Source of the DNA: Methanococcus maripaludis
GTDB taxonomy: Archaea; AGJL01; Methanococci; Methanococcales; Methanococcaceae
Assembly: GCF_013760955.1 (NCBI RefSeq)
Contig: NZ_JACDUL010000001.1
Coordinates: 187,951-251,950 of the forward strand
DNA: 64,000 nt
Reading direction: 5' to 3'
Shown here: positions 49,070-60,732 of the stretch, one piece after another
Layout of the letters: the number at the start of each line of letters is the position of its first letter
Position numbering within the stretch: position 1 is the stretch's first letter
The notes under the pieces: generated by a model
Database searches by the model: none
Told to the model about the DNA's origin: nothing
What the model saw: only the letters and a program-made list of their open reading frames with translations
Position numbers and translations under genes: made by a program

Positions 49070-49961
49070 TATTAAATCCGATGTATTTTGTATATAAAAT
49101 ACTCAAAATTCCAAAAAAGGATTCAATAGACCATACTACAAGTACTATTTTGTATTCTTCCATTGATTTTTTCATTAAAATCATTCTTGGTAATGACAGA
49201 TACCCCCCTTCGACATACAATTTTCCATTTTTTAATTTTGTTGGTGTAAATACACTGTCCTTTTTTGTAACTCCTGCTGTAAACTGCTTTAAAAGTGCAT
49301 CAAGTATATATGGAATCATAAGTATAAAAAATTCAGGAATATAACCCCTCCAAACTGCAACAGTTGCCAAAAATGCGCCGATTGGGAGGGTTCCGGTATC
49401 TCCCGGGAACACTTTTGCAGGATATTTGTTGTAGCATAAAAGTCCAAAGTATGCTGCGGAGAATAAAATCAAAACATTAAATCCAAAGATATCTCCATTT
49501 ATCAAACATACTAGTGCCATAAATAAGCAAAGAAGTATTCCCATTCCAATTTCAAGACCATTGAACCCTGCAAGCATGTTTGTAAGGTTTGATGAAACAA
49601 AAATTCCAAGGATTAATAGAACGGAAAGTAAAACATCCAGTTTTAAAAGAAGTGCAACTGGAATCCCAATTAAAAACGTTAAAACTATTTTTTCTTTCGA
49701 ATTTAATCGTGAAATATCATCAATTATCCCAACAAATCCTGACAGGAATATACTAAGTGAAAGTGCAGGATTAAAAAAAAGCATTGTTATGGACGTTATA
49801 ATTACGGGAGAAATCCCGCCCATTTCAGCTACTTTGATTTTATTTTCCTTGTGTAAATCATAACCATACTTGTTGTTGGCCATTTTTTTAATTATAAACT
49901 TTGTAAATATCAAAGAAATTACAAAAGAAAATAAAGCAGATAAAACAAAATATAAATCCAT
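49062..49961 (-). CDS. aglH: UDP-GlcNAc-1-phosphate:dolichyl-phosphate transferase-like (AglH, MraY family)
   Basis: A 299-aa polyprenyl-phosphate sugar-1-phosphate transferase with about nine membrane segments. It would start the lipid-linked glycan used for N-glycosylation. Family motifs: EMGGISPVI, GFVGIIDD, and the cytoplasmic catalytic loop NMLAGFNGLEIG, then KVFPGDTGTLPIGAF. ATG at 49961 is set by GGTGAT; a longer frame adds 12 unlikely residues. Divergent from aglB through a 98-base shared promoter region. Confidence 0.88.
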   Translation of the reverse strand: MDLYFVLSALFSFVISLIFTKFIIKKMANNKYGYDLHKENKIKVAEMGGISPVIITSITMLFFNPALSLSIFLSGFVGIIDDISRLNSKEKIVLTFLIGIPVALLLKLDVLLSVLLILGIFVSSNLTNMLAGFNGLEIGMGILLCLFMALVCLINGDIFGFNVLILFSAAYFGLLCYNKYPAKVFPGDTGTLPIGAFLATVAVWRGYIPEFFILMIPYILDALLKQFTAGVTKKDSVFTPTKLKNGKLYVEGGYLSLPRMILMKKSMEEYKIVLVVWSIESFFGILSILYTKYIGFNIF

Positions 49962-50006
49962 AGCATCACCATTTATAATATTTAAAACATAATTCAATTA
50001 ATAAAC

Positions 50007-50020
50007 TATTTATATATACA
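50007..50020. promoter_or_regulatory. Near-symmetric TATA element shared by aglH and aglB
   Basis: CTATTTATATATACA reads as a TATA box in both directions because its core TATATATA is palindromic. It lies about 45 bases from the aglH start and 45 from the aglB start, so transcripts on both strands could begin from this one core. Inference from position and motif. Confidence 0.45.
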
Positions 50021-50059
50021 TTATCGATTATTTTTGATAAAAGTTTTTGGAGGAGGATT

Positions 50060-52615
50060 ATGGGAGAGTTACTAAATAAAGTCTCAGATTTTTTCAGAAA
50101 AAACGAAAAAATAAAAATTATTCTAATAATATTGTTTATAGGAATGATGAGCTTTCAAATCCGGGCCCAAACTGCGGATATGGCGTTTACAGATAATTCA
50201 TACCTACAAGAAATGTTTTCAGATGAAAACGGTAGAATGTATTTAACTGCACTTGACCCTTACTACTACCTTAGAATGACTGAAAATTATGTAAATAGTG
50301 GTTATTCCAATGTTGGAGAAACTACTGTTGAAATAGATGGGGAAAATGTACCTTACGATACGATACAATATGCGCCTCCAGGACGTGAAGCAGGATCAGT
50401 TTCTGCGCTATCCATTGTAACAGTTTTAGTATATTCAATTTGGAACTCATTTGATTCAACAGTTACAATATTAAATGCAGCATTCTGGGTTCCCGCAATT
50501 ATGAGTACATTACTTGGAATTCCAGTGTTTTTCATCATAAGAAGAAATACGTCTTCAAATATTGGCGGGCTTGTTGGATCGTTGATTTTGATTTCGAGTC
50601 CAAGTTTAATTTATAAAACATCCGCAGGATTTGCAGATACACCGATATTTGAAATATTGCCGTTATTGTTCATCGTGTGGATGATAATGGAAGCGATACA
50701 TGCACAAGATAATGCCAAAAAATCTGGAATATTTGGTGGAATTGCGGCCATTTTGATTGGATTATACCCGATGATGTGGAGTGGTTGGTGGTATGCATTT
50801 GACATTACGGCCGGATTTTTAGTTTTATATTCAATATATGAATACATTACAAAGTCAAAAAATTTAAAAAATGTGATTAAAACTTCATTAATTACATTAT
50901 TTGGTGGGGCAGTCCTTGTTTCAATTTCAACGGGGTTAAGCGGATTTATTAGTGGAATATTATCCCCAGTAGGATTTACGGTAATTAATGAAGCTACAAG
51001 AATAACCGGTTGGCCAAATGTATATACAACAGTATCGGAACTCGCAATTCCAACGATGGATGAAATAATTGAAAATTCAGTTGGAAGCATTTGGTTATTA
51101 ATTGCTGGAATTTCTGGAATACTACTTTCATTTGTGTCGTTTAGACATGAAAAACGTGAAATTGACATAAAATATGCACTTTACTTAACACTCTGGCTTA
51201 TAGCTACAGTTTATGCTGCAACAAAAGGTATAAGATTCGTTGCATTGATGGCCCCTGCACTTGCGATTGGTATTGGAATATTTACAGGTCAGATTGAAAA
51301 TATCATCAAAAGATACGAAAAAAAAGTGGAATATATATTATACCCAGTAATTGGAATTCTTTCACTAATTAGTTTGTATAAATACGGTGGAGAAATCTTA
51401 AACATATTAATTCCAACCACTTACGTTCCAATTGCACTTTATCTATCAGTAATTGCATTAATTTGCTTAGCAGTATACAAAATAGTAGACATAATTTCAG
51501 AAAAGGGAAATGCTGTTAAAAAGTGTTTTGGAATACTTCTTGCAGTTATGATGGTACTTCCATCAATGGCCGCAGCAGTTCCATTTTATACTGCACCTAC
51601 AATGAATGACGGCTGGATGAATAGCTTAAACTGGATAAAAACAGAAACTCCCGAAAATTCCGTTGTTACATGCTGGTGGGATAATGGACACATCTACACA
51701 TGGGCTACAAGAAAAATGGTAACATTTGACGGAGGTTCACAAAACACCCCTAGAGCTTACTGGGTTGGACGCGCATTTTCAACATCTGATGAAGATTTAT
51801 CCGTTGGAATTTTGAGAATGCTTGCAACCAGTGGAGATAATGCTTATTCTGATGACAGTATTTTAATTGAAAAAACAGAATCCATAAAGGAAACTGTGGA
51901 TATTTTAAATAAAATACTTCCGTTAACCCGAACTGAAGCTAAAACTATACTGGTAAATGAATATGGATTAACAGATGCAGAATCGGAAGAAATACTTGAT
52001 TCAACGCATCCTGAAGATACAAATCCTGATTATTTAATTACTTACAACAGAATGACAAGTATTGCATCTGTTTGGAGTATGTTTGGAAACTGGAACTTTA
52101 GTTTACCCGCAAGTACTGAAAATAGTGATAGAGAAATGGGATATTACCAACAATTGAGTGGTAGTGCACAAGAGATCAATGGTACTACCGTAATATACAT
52201 CCCATTACAAAGCACCGACACATACAGTATTGTAAATATTATCGAAATAGATTCTGAAATAAGAATGGCAAATGCAGTGATCGACAGTGACGGTCAGGCT
52301 GAAATGCAAACTCCAAATTTCCATAAATTGATTTTAAAAATCGATGAAAATGTTTACGAAGAAGAAATAAATGCAAATGGGGATTATTCAGAAATCATAA
52401 GGCTCGAAAAATTATCTGATGGCACTTATCAAGTATATGCATGGATTTCAAGTAAAAACCTTGAAAATAGCGTATACACAAAATTACACTTCCTAGATGG
52501 ATATGGGCTTGAAAAAATCAGCCTTGAAAAAGAATCTGTAGACCCAACTTCATCAGGATTACAGCCAGGATTTAAAGTTTACAGCGTAAATTACGGAACA
52601 GGCTATCTCAATTAA
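50060..52615 (+). CDS. aglB: Oligosaccharyltransferase AglB (STT3 family)
   Basis: An 851-aa membrane enzyme that transfers the lipid-linked glycan to Asn of exported proteins such as archaellins and the S-layer. The first external loop has the metal-binding ALDPYYYLRMTE (Asp about residue 66). Roughly 13 membrane segments follow. The catalytic motif WWDNGH begins at Trp539, with a second WGDWxxx-like external domain to the C-terminus. GGAGGAGGA precedes the ATG. Complete. Confidence 0.95.
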   Translation: MGELLNKVSDFFRKNEKIKIILIILFIGMMSFQIRAQTADMAFTDNSYLQEMFSDENGRMYLTALDPYYYLRMTENYVNSGYSNVGETTVEIDGENVPYDTIQYAPPGREAGSVSALSIVTVLVYSIWNSFDSTVTILNAAFWVPAIMSTLLGIPVFFIIRRNTSSNIGGLVGSLILISSPSLIYKTSAGFADTPIFEILPLLFIVWMIMEAIHAQDNAKKSGIFGGIAAILIGLYPMMWSGWWYAFDITAGFLVLYSIYEYITKSKNLKNVIKTSLITLFGGAVLVSISTGLSGFISGILSPVGFTVINEATRITGWPNVYTTVSELAIPTMDEIIENSVGSIWLLIAGISGILLSFVSFRHEKREIDIKYALYLTLWLIATVYAATKGIRFVALMAPALAIGIGIFTGQIENIIKRYEKKVEYILYPVIGILSLISLYKYGGEILNILIPTTYVPIALYLSVIALICLAVYKIVDIISEKGNAVKKCFGILLAVMMVLPSMAAAVPFYTAPTMNDGWMNSLNWIKTETPENSVVTCWWDNGHIYTWATRKMVTFDGGSQNTPRAYWVGRAFSTSDEDLSVGILRMLATSGDNAYSDDSILIEKTESIKETVDILNKILPLTRTEAKTILVNEYGLTDAESEEILDSTHPEDTNPDYLITYNRMTSIASVWSMFGNWNFSLPASTENSDREMGYYQQLSGSAQEINGTTVIYIPLQSTDTYSIVNIIEIDSEIRMANAVIDSDGQAEMQTPNFHKLILKIDENVYEEEINANGDYSEIIRLEKLSDGTYQVYAWISSKNLENSVYTKLHFLDGYGLEKISLEKESVDPTSSGLQPGFKVYSVNYGTGYLN

Positions 52616-52730
52616 TTTTGAGAAATTTAATTTTTTGATTATTTCAATTAATTTTAAATATTAACTTTTTTAATATTTTTTGAAAACTTTTAAATTAACT
52701 CAAATTTTATTTGATTAATCTGGTGATTTT

Positions 52731-53270
52731 ATGGCTATTGAGATATTGAGGTTGGGCCATCGAGGCGAGAGAGACAAACGAATATCTACCCACGTTGCAT
52801 TGACTTCAAGGGCCCTTGGAGCTGAAAAAATAATATTTACTGAAGATGATAAACACGTTAAAGAAAGCGTTGAAAGAATCGTTGAAAGCTGGGGTGGAGA
52901 ATTTAAATTTGAAGTTGTAAAATCCTGGAGAACCTATACAAGAAGATTTAAGGATAACGGCATAGTAGTCCACCTTACAATGTATGGGGAAAATATTAAT
53001 AAAATTATGACAGAGATTAGAGAAGATATATCAAAAACGAACAAAAACTTGCTTTTGATAATTGGTGCTGAAAAGGTTCCTAGAGAAGCATATGATCTTG
53101 CAGATTATAATCTCTCAGTTGGAAACCAGCCACATTCTGAAGTTGCAGCACTTGCAATATTTTTAGACCGGCTTACCGAAGGAAAAACTCTTTATTCGGA
53201 ATATGACGATGCCAAAATAAAAGTAACTCCTTCAAAATCTGAAAAGTGTGTTTTCGTTGAAAAGGACTAA
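52731..53270 (+). CDS. trm56: tRNA (cytidine-56) 2'-O-methyltransferase
   Basis: A 179-aa SPOUT-fold enzyme that methylates C56 of archaeal tRNAs. The N-terminus LRLGHRGERDKRISTHVALTS and the AdoMet knot segments LLLIIGAEKVPREAYDLADY and NLSVGNQPHSEVAALAIFLD are diagnostic. GGTGAT precedes the ATG. Confidence 0.92.
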   Translation: MAIEILRLGHRGERDKRISTHVALTSRALGAEKIIFTEDDKHVKESVERIVESWGGEFKFEVVKSWRTYTRRFKDNGIVVHLTMYGENINKIMTEIREDISKTNKNLLLIIGAEKVPREAYDLADYNLSVGNQPHSEVAALAIFLDRLTEGKTLYSEYDDAKIKVTPSKSEKCVFVEKD

Positions 53271-53294
53271 TCTAACTCTCCCTGGTGAAATAGG

Positions 53295-53915
53295 ATGATA
53301 TTAAGTGATAAAGACATTTTTGACTATGTTAATTCAAAAAGAGTTCTAATTGAGCCCTTTAATTCGAAATTCGTTGGGCCTTGTTCATACGATGTCACAC
53401 TTGGAAGCGAATTTATAAAGTACAAGGAAGATGTTTACGACCTTAAAAAAAGTTTAAGTCACAACAAATTTGAAATTGAAAACTCGATTATGGTATGTCC
53501 TTTGAATCATCACTTGGATGAAACAATAATTGAAAATTATAAAGAAAAATATAATGTCGACTGCATTGTGAGTGGCGGGCTTTTAGGGACCACCAATGAA
53601 TACGTGGAACTTCCAAATGACGTTTGTGCGCAATATCAGGGTAGAAGCAGTTTTGGAAGAGTATTTTTACAGACACACCAGACTGCGGGCTGGATTGATT
53701 CAGGATTTAGAGGAAAAATAACTTTAGAAATTGTAGCATACGATAAACCCGTAATACTTTATAAAAACCAGAGAGTTGGGCAGCTGATATTTAGTAAATC
53801 ACTTTCGCCTGCAGATGTAGGTTATTCTGACAGGAAATACTCAAAATACGCCGGACAGAAATCAGTAATGGCTTCACTTATTAAAAAAGACTTTGAAATC
53901 GATGAGGAGGAATAA
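53295..53915 (+). CDS. dcd: dCTP deaminase (likely bifunctional with dUTPase activity)
   Basis: A 206-aa dUTPase-fold enzyme of pyrimidine nucleotide metabolism. The conserved block GRSSFGRVFLQTHQTAGWID, with the catalytic Glu soon after in KITLEI, is present. The methanococcal relatives turn dCTP straight to dUMP, giving the substrate for thymidylate synthase; that this one does is inferred. A GGTGA site precedes the ATG. The stop is three bases before UPF0210. Confidence 0.92.
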   Translation: MILSDKDIFDYVNSKRVLIEPFNSKFVGPCSYDVTLGSEFIKYKEDVYDLKKSLSHNKFEIENSIMVCPLNHHLDETIIENYKEKYNVDCIVSGGLLGTTNEYVELPNDVCAQYQGRSSFGRVFLQTHQTAGWIDSGFRGKITLEIVAYDKPVILYKNQRVGQLIFSKSLSPADVGYSDRKYSKYAGQKSVMASLIKKDFEIDEEE

Positions 53916-55295
<1,380 letters not shown>

Positions 55296-55359
55296 ATAAA
55301 ATTATAAGGAAAGTTTTATAAACTTTCAAAAACATATGATTTTTAAATAAGGTGATAAA

Positions 55360-55521
55360 ATGGCTAAAAATCAGGATGCAGGACTCAGTACAAGTGCAGG
55401 ACTTGTAAGATATATGGATGAAGATGTTTCAAAAATAAAAATATCTCCAGAAAAAGTTTTAGGATTAACCGTATCAATTATAATCATTGAAGCTGTTATA
55501 AACTACGGAATTTTGATTTAA
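55360..55521 (+). CDS. secG: Sec61 beta subunit of the preprotein translocase
   Basis: A 53-aa gene found by reading after UPF0210. Hydrophilic N-terminus (AGLSTSAGLVRYMDED) and a single C-terminal membrane segment (LGLTVSIIIIEAVINYGILI) match archaeal Sec61beta. AAGGTGAT precedes the ATG at 55360. It binds SecY and SecE. Confidence 0.9.
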   Translation: MAKNQDAGLSTSAGLVRYMDEDVSKIKISPEKVLGLTVSIIIIEAVINYGILI

Positions 55522-55524
55522 TTA

Positions 55525-55547
55525 AAATTAAAAAAAGTTTTTTTTTT
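55525..55547. terminator. Bidirectional A/T-run terminator
   Basis: A run of A followed by ten consecutive T lies between the convergent Sec61beta and TFS genes. Confidence 0.45.
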
Positions 55548-55572
55548 GAATTTTTGATTTTAAAATCTTAAA

Positions 55573-55890
55573 TTAGTCGTATTCTCTCCACGTATGACTG
55601 CATTTTTTACATTTGTAAAATCTAGTTTCAGGCTCATCGGCACATCTTGTTTGCTGTAACCACCAGAATGCCTCCATGTTTCCACAAGCAGGGCACTCGA
55701 TTCTTGTTGTTGGAAGGGTGTCTACATTTTCAATGACTGTAACATCTTGTTTTTTAGATTCTATTTTTTCTTTTAAAGCGTATTCCTGGTTTGCATCACC
55801 AAGTTCTTCTTCGTGTTTGCAAACTACACATTTTAAAACTCCTGCTTTTGGGAGCATGATATTATTACATTTTGGACAAAATTCGACCAT
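55573..55890 (-). CDS. tfs: Transcription factor S (TFS, TFIIS/Rpb9-like)
   Basis: A 105-aa RNA-cleavage factor that rescues backtracked polymerase. N-terminal zinc ribbon CPKCNNIMLPK with CVVC, and C-terminal ribbon CPACGNMEAFWWLQQTR, then KCKKCSHTWREYD. The acidic tip that reaches the polymerase active site reads RCADEPET, where the usual family form is RSADEP, so Ser is replaced by Cys while Asp-Glu are kept. ATG at 55890 is set by AAGGTGGG. Confidence 0.93.
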   Translation of the reverse strand: MVEFCPKCNNIMLPKAGVLKCVVCKHEEELGDANQEYALKEKIESKKQDVTVIENVDTLPTTRIECPACGNMEAFWWLQQTRCADEPETRFYKCKKCSHTWREYD

Positions 55891-55959
55891 AAATCCCACC
55901 TTATAATTCGGTTATAAAAGGAAAATATCTTCATAATTCAACTTAAAGAGGTTAAATTA

Positions 55960-57402
55960 CTATTTATAACTTTCGATTTTTTTAACTATTTTGTTTTTGC
56001 CCACATCTTTTAGTTTTAAGTAAAGCGGGAGGATTATTAAAACGTATATCGGAAGAATTTCAAGCCTTCCAACCCACATTGAAAATATCCCCATAAGTTT
56101 TGCTGCAGGATGTAATGAGTGGTTTACAATATCAACTGAAAGACCCATATTCGCAACAAGAGACACTGATTCAAATATAGATAAAAAGGGATCATATCCG
56201 AGGCTTATTAAAACAAAAGTTCCAAAGAGGTAGTGAATGATGTATGCAAATGTAATTATAAATGCATCAAGAATTAAAAAATCAGATAGTGGATTTTTAC
56301 CTATTTTTTTATTTATTATCGCATTTCCAGGGGATACTACTTCTTTTAACCTATAATAAAACCCTTTTGACATTATTACAAGCCGTATAAGTTTAATACC
56401 GCCAGTTGTCGTTCCAGTAGCCCCGCCAATTGCCATTACAAATATTAAAACTGCAATTGAAATGTTTGTTAAAGCAGATATCTTTACACTTGAAAATCCC
56501 GTGCTTGTCATTGCAGAAACTACTGTAAATATCGAATCAAGCGGATCTATTCCCGAAGTTAACGTAATTACAAATGCTGCAAAGAAAAGTATTGGAATCG
56601 AAGTTTTTGTTTGGATATCATCAACTCGCCTTCCAGTTAATACATTGTGGTGTACTGAGAATGATACAACACCGCCAATATACATAATTAAAGTCATTAT
56701 AATCTTTGCGAAATTATTAAATGGAAAACTTTGATTACTTATACTCATACCCCCTGTTGAAATACCACACATACAGATATTTAATGCACCCCACAAATTT
56801 AAACCACTTAAATAAAGTAAACATATCCCAATCGTTGTGTATAACAAATAGATATGCCAAATTTTTTTAATTGTTCCAATCGTACTTGGCATAATTTTTT
56901 CTTCTCTTGCTTCTGCACGGTAGTATGCTGATGCTCCTGCTTTTGATAAAATCGAAATAACCATTGCAAGCACGCCAACTCCACCAATCCACTGTTCAAA
57001 ACTTCTCCAGAATTGAAGGGTTCTTGGGAGGGATTCTACATCTCTAACAATACTAAATCCTGTTGTAGTCCATGCAGACATGCTTTCAAAAACACCATCA
57101 AGATATCCAAAATATTCAATTCCAAAATAAAAGGGGATCGCCCCAATTAATGATGCCATGAGCCATGCTAATGCTGAAATAACCATTGCATGCTTTAATT
57201 TTACTGAAACTGGTTTAGTAAGCTTATTTATCAAAAGTCCAATTATCATGAAAAAAAGTGACGGGTATAAAAAGTAAAAAAATGGTTCATGAAAATAAAT
57301 TCCGATAAAAGAAGGTACCATCATTATGAGACCAATTGTCGATATCAATATCCCCAATTCATGTAATATCCCGGAAATATCGCTTTTTTTGAAAATTTTC
57401 AT
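55960..57402 (-). CDS. trkH: TrkH/KtrB family potassium transporter
   Basis: A 480-aa membrane protein with the fourfold pore-loop repeats of Trk/Ktr channels. Selectivity-filter segments include SAWTTTGFSIVRD, CGISTGGMS, SAMTSTGFSSVK and NMGLSVDIV. K+ uptake is expected. The NAD-binding regulatory subunit TrkA is not adjacent. Same strand as pgk2, 21 bases downstream of it. Confidence 0.92.
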   Translation of the reverse strand: MKIFKKSDISGILHELGILISTIGLIMMVPSFIGIYFHEPFFYFLYPSLFFMIIGLLINKLTKPVSVKLKHAMVISALAWLMASLIGAIPFYFGIEYFGYLDGVFESMSAWTTTGFSIVRDVESLPRTLQFWRSFEQWIGGVGVLAMVISILSKAGASAYYRAEAREEKIMPSTIGTIKKIWHIYLLYTTIGICLLYLSGLNLWGALNICMCGISTGGMSISNQSFPFNNFAKIIMTLIMYIGGVVSFSVHHNVLTGRRVDDIQTKTSIPILFFAAFVITLTSGIDPLDSIFTVVSAMTSTGFSSVKISALTNISIAVLIFVMAIGGATGTTTGGIKLIRLVIMSKGFYYRLKEVVSPGNAIINKKIGKNPLSDFLILDAFIITFAYIIHYLFGTFVLISLGYDPFLSIFESVSLVANMGLSVDIVNHSLHPAAKLMGIFSMWVGRLEILPIYVLIILPLYLKLKDVGKNKIVKKIESYK

Positions 57403-57423
57403 AATACCCCAAAATTAAAAGAA

Positions 57424-58362
57424 TTAGTAGAAATCTGAATCGATTGGTTCATCAGTCAGGTTGCTAAACCGTTCAGTAACAATTTCCAAGCATTTTTGAA
57501 CGGTTTCACTGATTGAAACATTTTCAATGACTGGAACGTTGTTTTCTTTTGATTTTTCAACAATATATTGATTAATCTCTTTTATTATTTCAAAATTCTC
57601 TAAATATCGCTCAAGTGGCCTGTCACTTACTTTGGCCCTTGCAGTAAATCGTTTTTTATGGATTTCTTCTGAACTAAGTGTTAAATTCAAAAATATCACG
57701 TTTGGCATTGACTGATATTTTTCACCCATAAGCCCCGGAACTATGTGGGTTCCTTCAATTATAACACTCGTTCCTTCAGTTAAACTCCTATCTATAATAC
57801 TTTCAATACCCAAAAGAACAGGTTCGACGTGTCTTTCAAATCCGAGTAAGTGCATTCCTTTTGTATCCTGTTCTTCCCATTGGGAGCGCCTAAGTGCAGT
57901 CCATGCAGTATATGAGGATTCATAAAGCATTGGGACCAGATCTTTTGAGATACTTCGTCTCATTACTTCCCTTATTGAATCGGTTCCAATAACACTTGGA
58001 ATACCTAGCCTTGATGCAAGCTCAAATGCAATTGTAGATGTTCCGACCCCACTAGATCCACCTACAAGAATAATTATTGAATGTTTCTTTAAAACTCTTC
58101 GCCATAATAAATATTTTTCGCCAATTCCTTCGTAATCTCGATTAATAAGTGTGTAGTATACTCTTCGTCTTAATTCATCTTTAGAAATCTTTAATACATT
58201 TTGTTCAGTTAAATCTCGCTCAATCTCACGTGCTAAAGTATAGGACTCACTAGGTTTCATTCCCGCAGCGGATAGGGATCTCGCTAAAAGACCCTTTGAA
58301 AAGGGCATATCATATTCCTTATCTGTTACTAAAATTCTACTAATATTTTCATCAAACGTCAT
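57424..58362 (-). CDS. pgk2: 2-phosphoglycerate kinase
   Basis: A 312-aa enzyme that makes 2,3-bisphosphoglycerate, the first step to the cyclic 2,3-diphosphoglycerate solute of methanogens. The N-terminal 90 residues resemble an ATP-cone domain ([20 protein letters not shown]), followed by a P-loop kinase ([20 protein letters not shown]). Two adjacent ATGs are possible (58365 and 58362); the second is better spaced from GGTAGGG. Confidence 0.88.
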   Translation of the reverse strand: MTFDENISRILVTDKEYDMPFSKGLLARSLSAAGMKPSESYTLAREIERDLTEQNVLKISKDELRRRVYYTLINRDYEGIGEKYLLWRRVLKKHSIIILVGGSSGVGTSTIAFELASRLGIPSVIGTDSIREVMRRSISKDLVPMLYESSYTAWTALRRSQWEEQDTKGMHLLGFERHVEPVLLGIESIIDRSLTEGTSVIIEGTHIVPGLMGEKYQSMPNVIFLNLTLSSEEIHKKRFTARAKVSDRPLERYLENFEIIKEINQYIVEKSKENNVPVIENVSISETVQKCLEIVTERFSNLTDEPIDSDFY

Positions 58363-58439
58363 CATATCCCTACCAATCTAAAATAAAAAATGAATACTAA
58401 TTACAACCATAAAAAAGTAGTTAATTAAAATTTTTATAA

Positions 58440-59456
58440 TTATTTATTTCTAACATCAATTGTCTGAGTAAGTTCTGGACCTGTTGAAATAAGAGTTACC
58501 TTAACACCAACTTTTTCTTCAACTTCTTTTATGAATGCCTTTCCTTTTTCAGATAATTTCTCGTATTCTGTTATGCCGTAACATTCATTGTCGTATTTGT
58601 CAAGACATGTTATTGCTATTTGGGTTGCTCCGTTTAATCTGCATACTTTTTTAGCAAGTTCATGATCGAAGTAACCAACTCTTCTTCTCCTTCCAGTAAC
58701 GGTTCCGTATTCAACAACTCCGAGACTTTCAGCTTCTTCCACGGACATTTCTGTTGGGAAAGGCCCTTCACCAACTCTAGTAGGATATGATTTGAATACT
58801 GCAACGACTTCGTCAATTTTTGTAGGGCCTACACCAACATCTGCTGCAAAAGATGCTGCATTTGTATCTTTTGAAGTAACGTAAGGGTAGCTTCCGTAGA
58901 ATAATGATAAGAGGGATCCTTGGGTACCTTCAATCAATACATTGTATCCAGCTTCCAATGCTTCATTCACTGCTTCTGAAACATCTCCAAGATATTTGGA
59001 AATTGATTCTACGTCTTTTCCTTGTTTCAATGTCCTCATTGCCCGGTCAACATTTGCAGGACCACATCCTGTTCCTGTTGATCCAATTTCTTTTGAAAGG
59101 TGTTCGTTTGATTTATCAAGTTCCTTGTGGATTTCTTCAATGATACCACACCTGAAATCAATTATCATTCTTTCTCCAACATTGAACTTTTCGAGCATTT
59201 GGATCTCTTTGAGTAAAACTTCAGGATCAGTTAAAACTCCAGCACCAACGGCGAGTTTTGCGTTAACATTTGGAAAACCAGTTGGAACCATTCTTATTCC
59301 GTATTTTTCTCCGTCCACTTCAACTGTGTGTCCTGCATTAGGGCCTACACCGCCTCTTGCAATAATTGACGGATTGTCTTTTTTACAGAGGTAACTTATT
59401 ATTTTTCCCTTTCCTTCGTCGCCCCATTGGCCACCAACTACTATGGTACATGTCAT
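58440..59456 (-). CDS. purA: Adenylosuccinate synthetase
   Basis: A 338-aa GTP-dependent enzyme converting IMP to adenylosuccinate. It is the short archaeal form (bacterial ones are about 430 aa). Motifs: [46 protein letters not shown] and [17 protein letters not shown] lies before the ATG. Confidence 0.95.
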   Translation of the reverse strand: MTCTIVVGGQWGDEGKGKIISYLCKKDNPSIIARGGVGPNAGHTVEVDGEKYGIRMVPTGFPNVNAKLAVGAGVLTDPEVLLKEIQMLEKFNVGERMIIDFRCGIIEEIHKELDKSNEHLSKEIGSTGTGCGPANVDRAMRTLKQGKDVESISKYLGDVSEAVNEALEAGYNVLIEGTQGSLLSLFYGSYPYVTSKDTNAASFAADVGVGPTKIDEVVAVFKSYPTRVGEGPFPTEMSVEEAESLGVVEYGTVTGRRRRVGYFDHELAKKVCRLNGATQIAITCLDKYDNECYGITEYEKLSEKGKAFIKEVEEKVGVKVTLISTGPELTQTIDVRNK

Positions 59457-59564
59457 TTACAGAACCTCCATTCAAATCCTCAAGCATACTCGGAGGAGTT
59501 CATATCCAATAAATATTTGAATTAATAAATACGAATTTCCAGAAAAAAAGAAAGTGAAATTCAT

Positions 59565-60044
59565 TTAGTTAAAGTAGCTGTCAAATTGTCCTGCATCGAC
59601 TGCTTTTTGTGCTTCTTTTGGAGTCATTCCTTCAACGTTTACTCCAACTGATACACAGGTTCCAATAACTTCTTTTGAAGCGTTTTTCAAGTTGTATGCT
59701 AACATTGCATCTTGTTTCATTTTTGCAATTTTAACAACTTGTTCCATTGTCAAGTTTCCTGCAACTTGGTGTTTTGGTTCTTGTGATCCTGTTGTAATTC
59801 CTAGTTCTTTTTTAACTAACGCGGATGCTGGAGGAATACCAACTTCAACTTCGAATGTTCTTTTATCAGTATTAACAATAACTTTAACTGGAACACTCAT
59901 TCCGTCATAGTCTTTTGTCATTTCGTTGATTTTTTGAACAACTTGCATGATGTTTACGCCCAAAGGACCGATTGCTGGACCTAAAGGAGGACCTGCTGTT
60001 GCTTTTCCACCAGATACGAGTATCTCTACTACTTGTTCTGCCAT
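59565..60044 (-). CDS. rpl11: Large ribosomal subunit protein L11 (uL11)
   Basis: A 159-aa GTPase-centre stalk-base protein. N-terminal [20 protein letters not shown] and the C-terminal rRNA-binding part with [27 protein letters not shown] precedes the ATG. It follows Spt5 at 113 bases; L1 and L10 are not adjacent. Confidence 0.96.
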   Translation of the reverse strand: MAEQVVEILVSGGKATAGPPLGPAIGPLGVNIMQVVQKINEMTKDYDGMSVPVKVIVNTDKRTFEVEVGIPPASALVKKELGITTGSQEPKHQVAGNLTMEQVVKIAKMKQDAMLAYNLKNASKEVIGTCVSVGVNVEGMTPKEAQKAVDAGQFDSYFN

Positions 60045-60157
60045 ATATTCACCTCTAAATGAATCGTGTTTAGTATCGCAATAATACTATCATAAGTTCC
60101 TTATTCTTATTTATGTGTATCCTATTTAAAATTTACCATGACTTTATCAAATACAAA

Positions 60158-60598
60158 TTAATCCTGTTTGGATACAATTTTAACCTGTTCAACGCCAACA
60201 GTTATCGGAATAGGTACTGCTGCATCAATTAATTCAAGCGTAACTTCTTCTTTGTGTTTGTCCACTCTTGTAACTCTTGCCCTTTCACCTTTGAACGGAC
60301 CTCCAACCAATTCAACGATATCTCCTTTGTCGATATGTTCGATAATTTTTGTTGGTGTTAACAAGTGATCGAGTTCGCTTACGCTGGTTTCTCCAGGAAC
60401 AATTCCTTTTACCTTGAAACTTTTTCTAACGAGGTCATCTAATGCCCCTTTGTTAGCAGCTTCGATCAGGATGTATCCTTTTAAATCCTCAGTTGCTAAA
60501 ATTGAAAATACTTCCAAGTTCTCTTTTTCAGCTTTTGAAGCAAGAGATTCTGCAACGTTTTTTTCCTGACCCGTAGTGGTCCTTACTGCAAAAATCAT
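60158..60598 (-). CDS. spt5: Transcription elongation factor Spt5 (NusG)
   Basis: A 146-aa factor made of an NGN domain (FAVRTTTGQEKNVAESLAS; LKGYILIEA) and one KOW domain (DIVELVGGPFKGERARVTRV). It clamps RNA polymerase with Spt4. ATG at 60598 follows GGTGAT; the longer frame to 60655 adds a hydrophobic stretch unlike the family. Confidence 0.95.
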   Translation of the reverse strand: MIFAVRTTTGQEKNVAESLASKAEKENLEVFSILATEDLKGYILIEAANKGALDDLVRKSFKVKGIVPGETSVSELDHLLTPTKIIEHIDKGDIVELVGGPFKGERARVTRVDKHKEEVTLELIDAAVPIPITVGVEQVKIVSKQD

Positions 60599-60682
60599 AA
60601 TATCACCAAAATGGAATAAAATTTGAAAATAAATAATTTTAAAAATAGATCTCAAAATAATTGAAAATTATTATCAATTTAT

Positions 60683-60696
60683 ACTATATATATCTA
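60683..60696 (-). promoter_or_regulatory. TATA-type promoter for spt5-rpl11
   Basis: On the minus strand TAGATATATATAGT lies about 90 bases before the Spt5 start, inside the 134-base gap after secE. It suggests that spt5 and rpl11 can be expressed apart from ftsZ and secE. Confidence 0.45.
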
Positions 60697-60732
60697 TTCA
60701 TAAATTGAAAAATATAAAAGTATATTTCGTGT

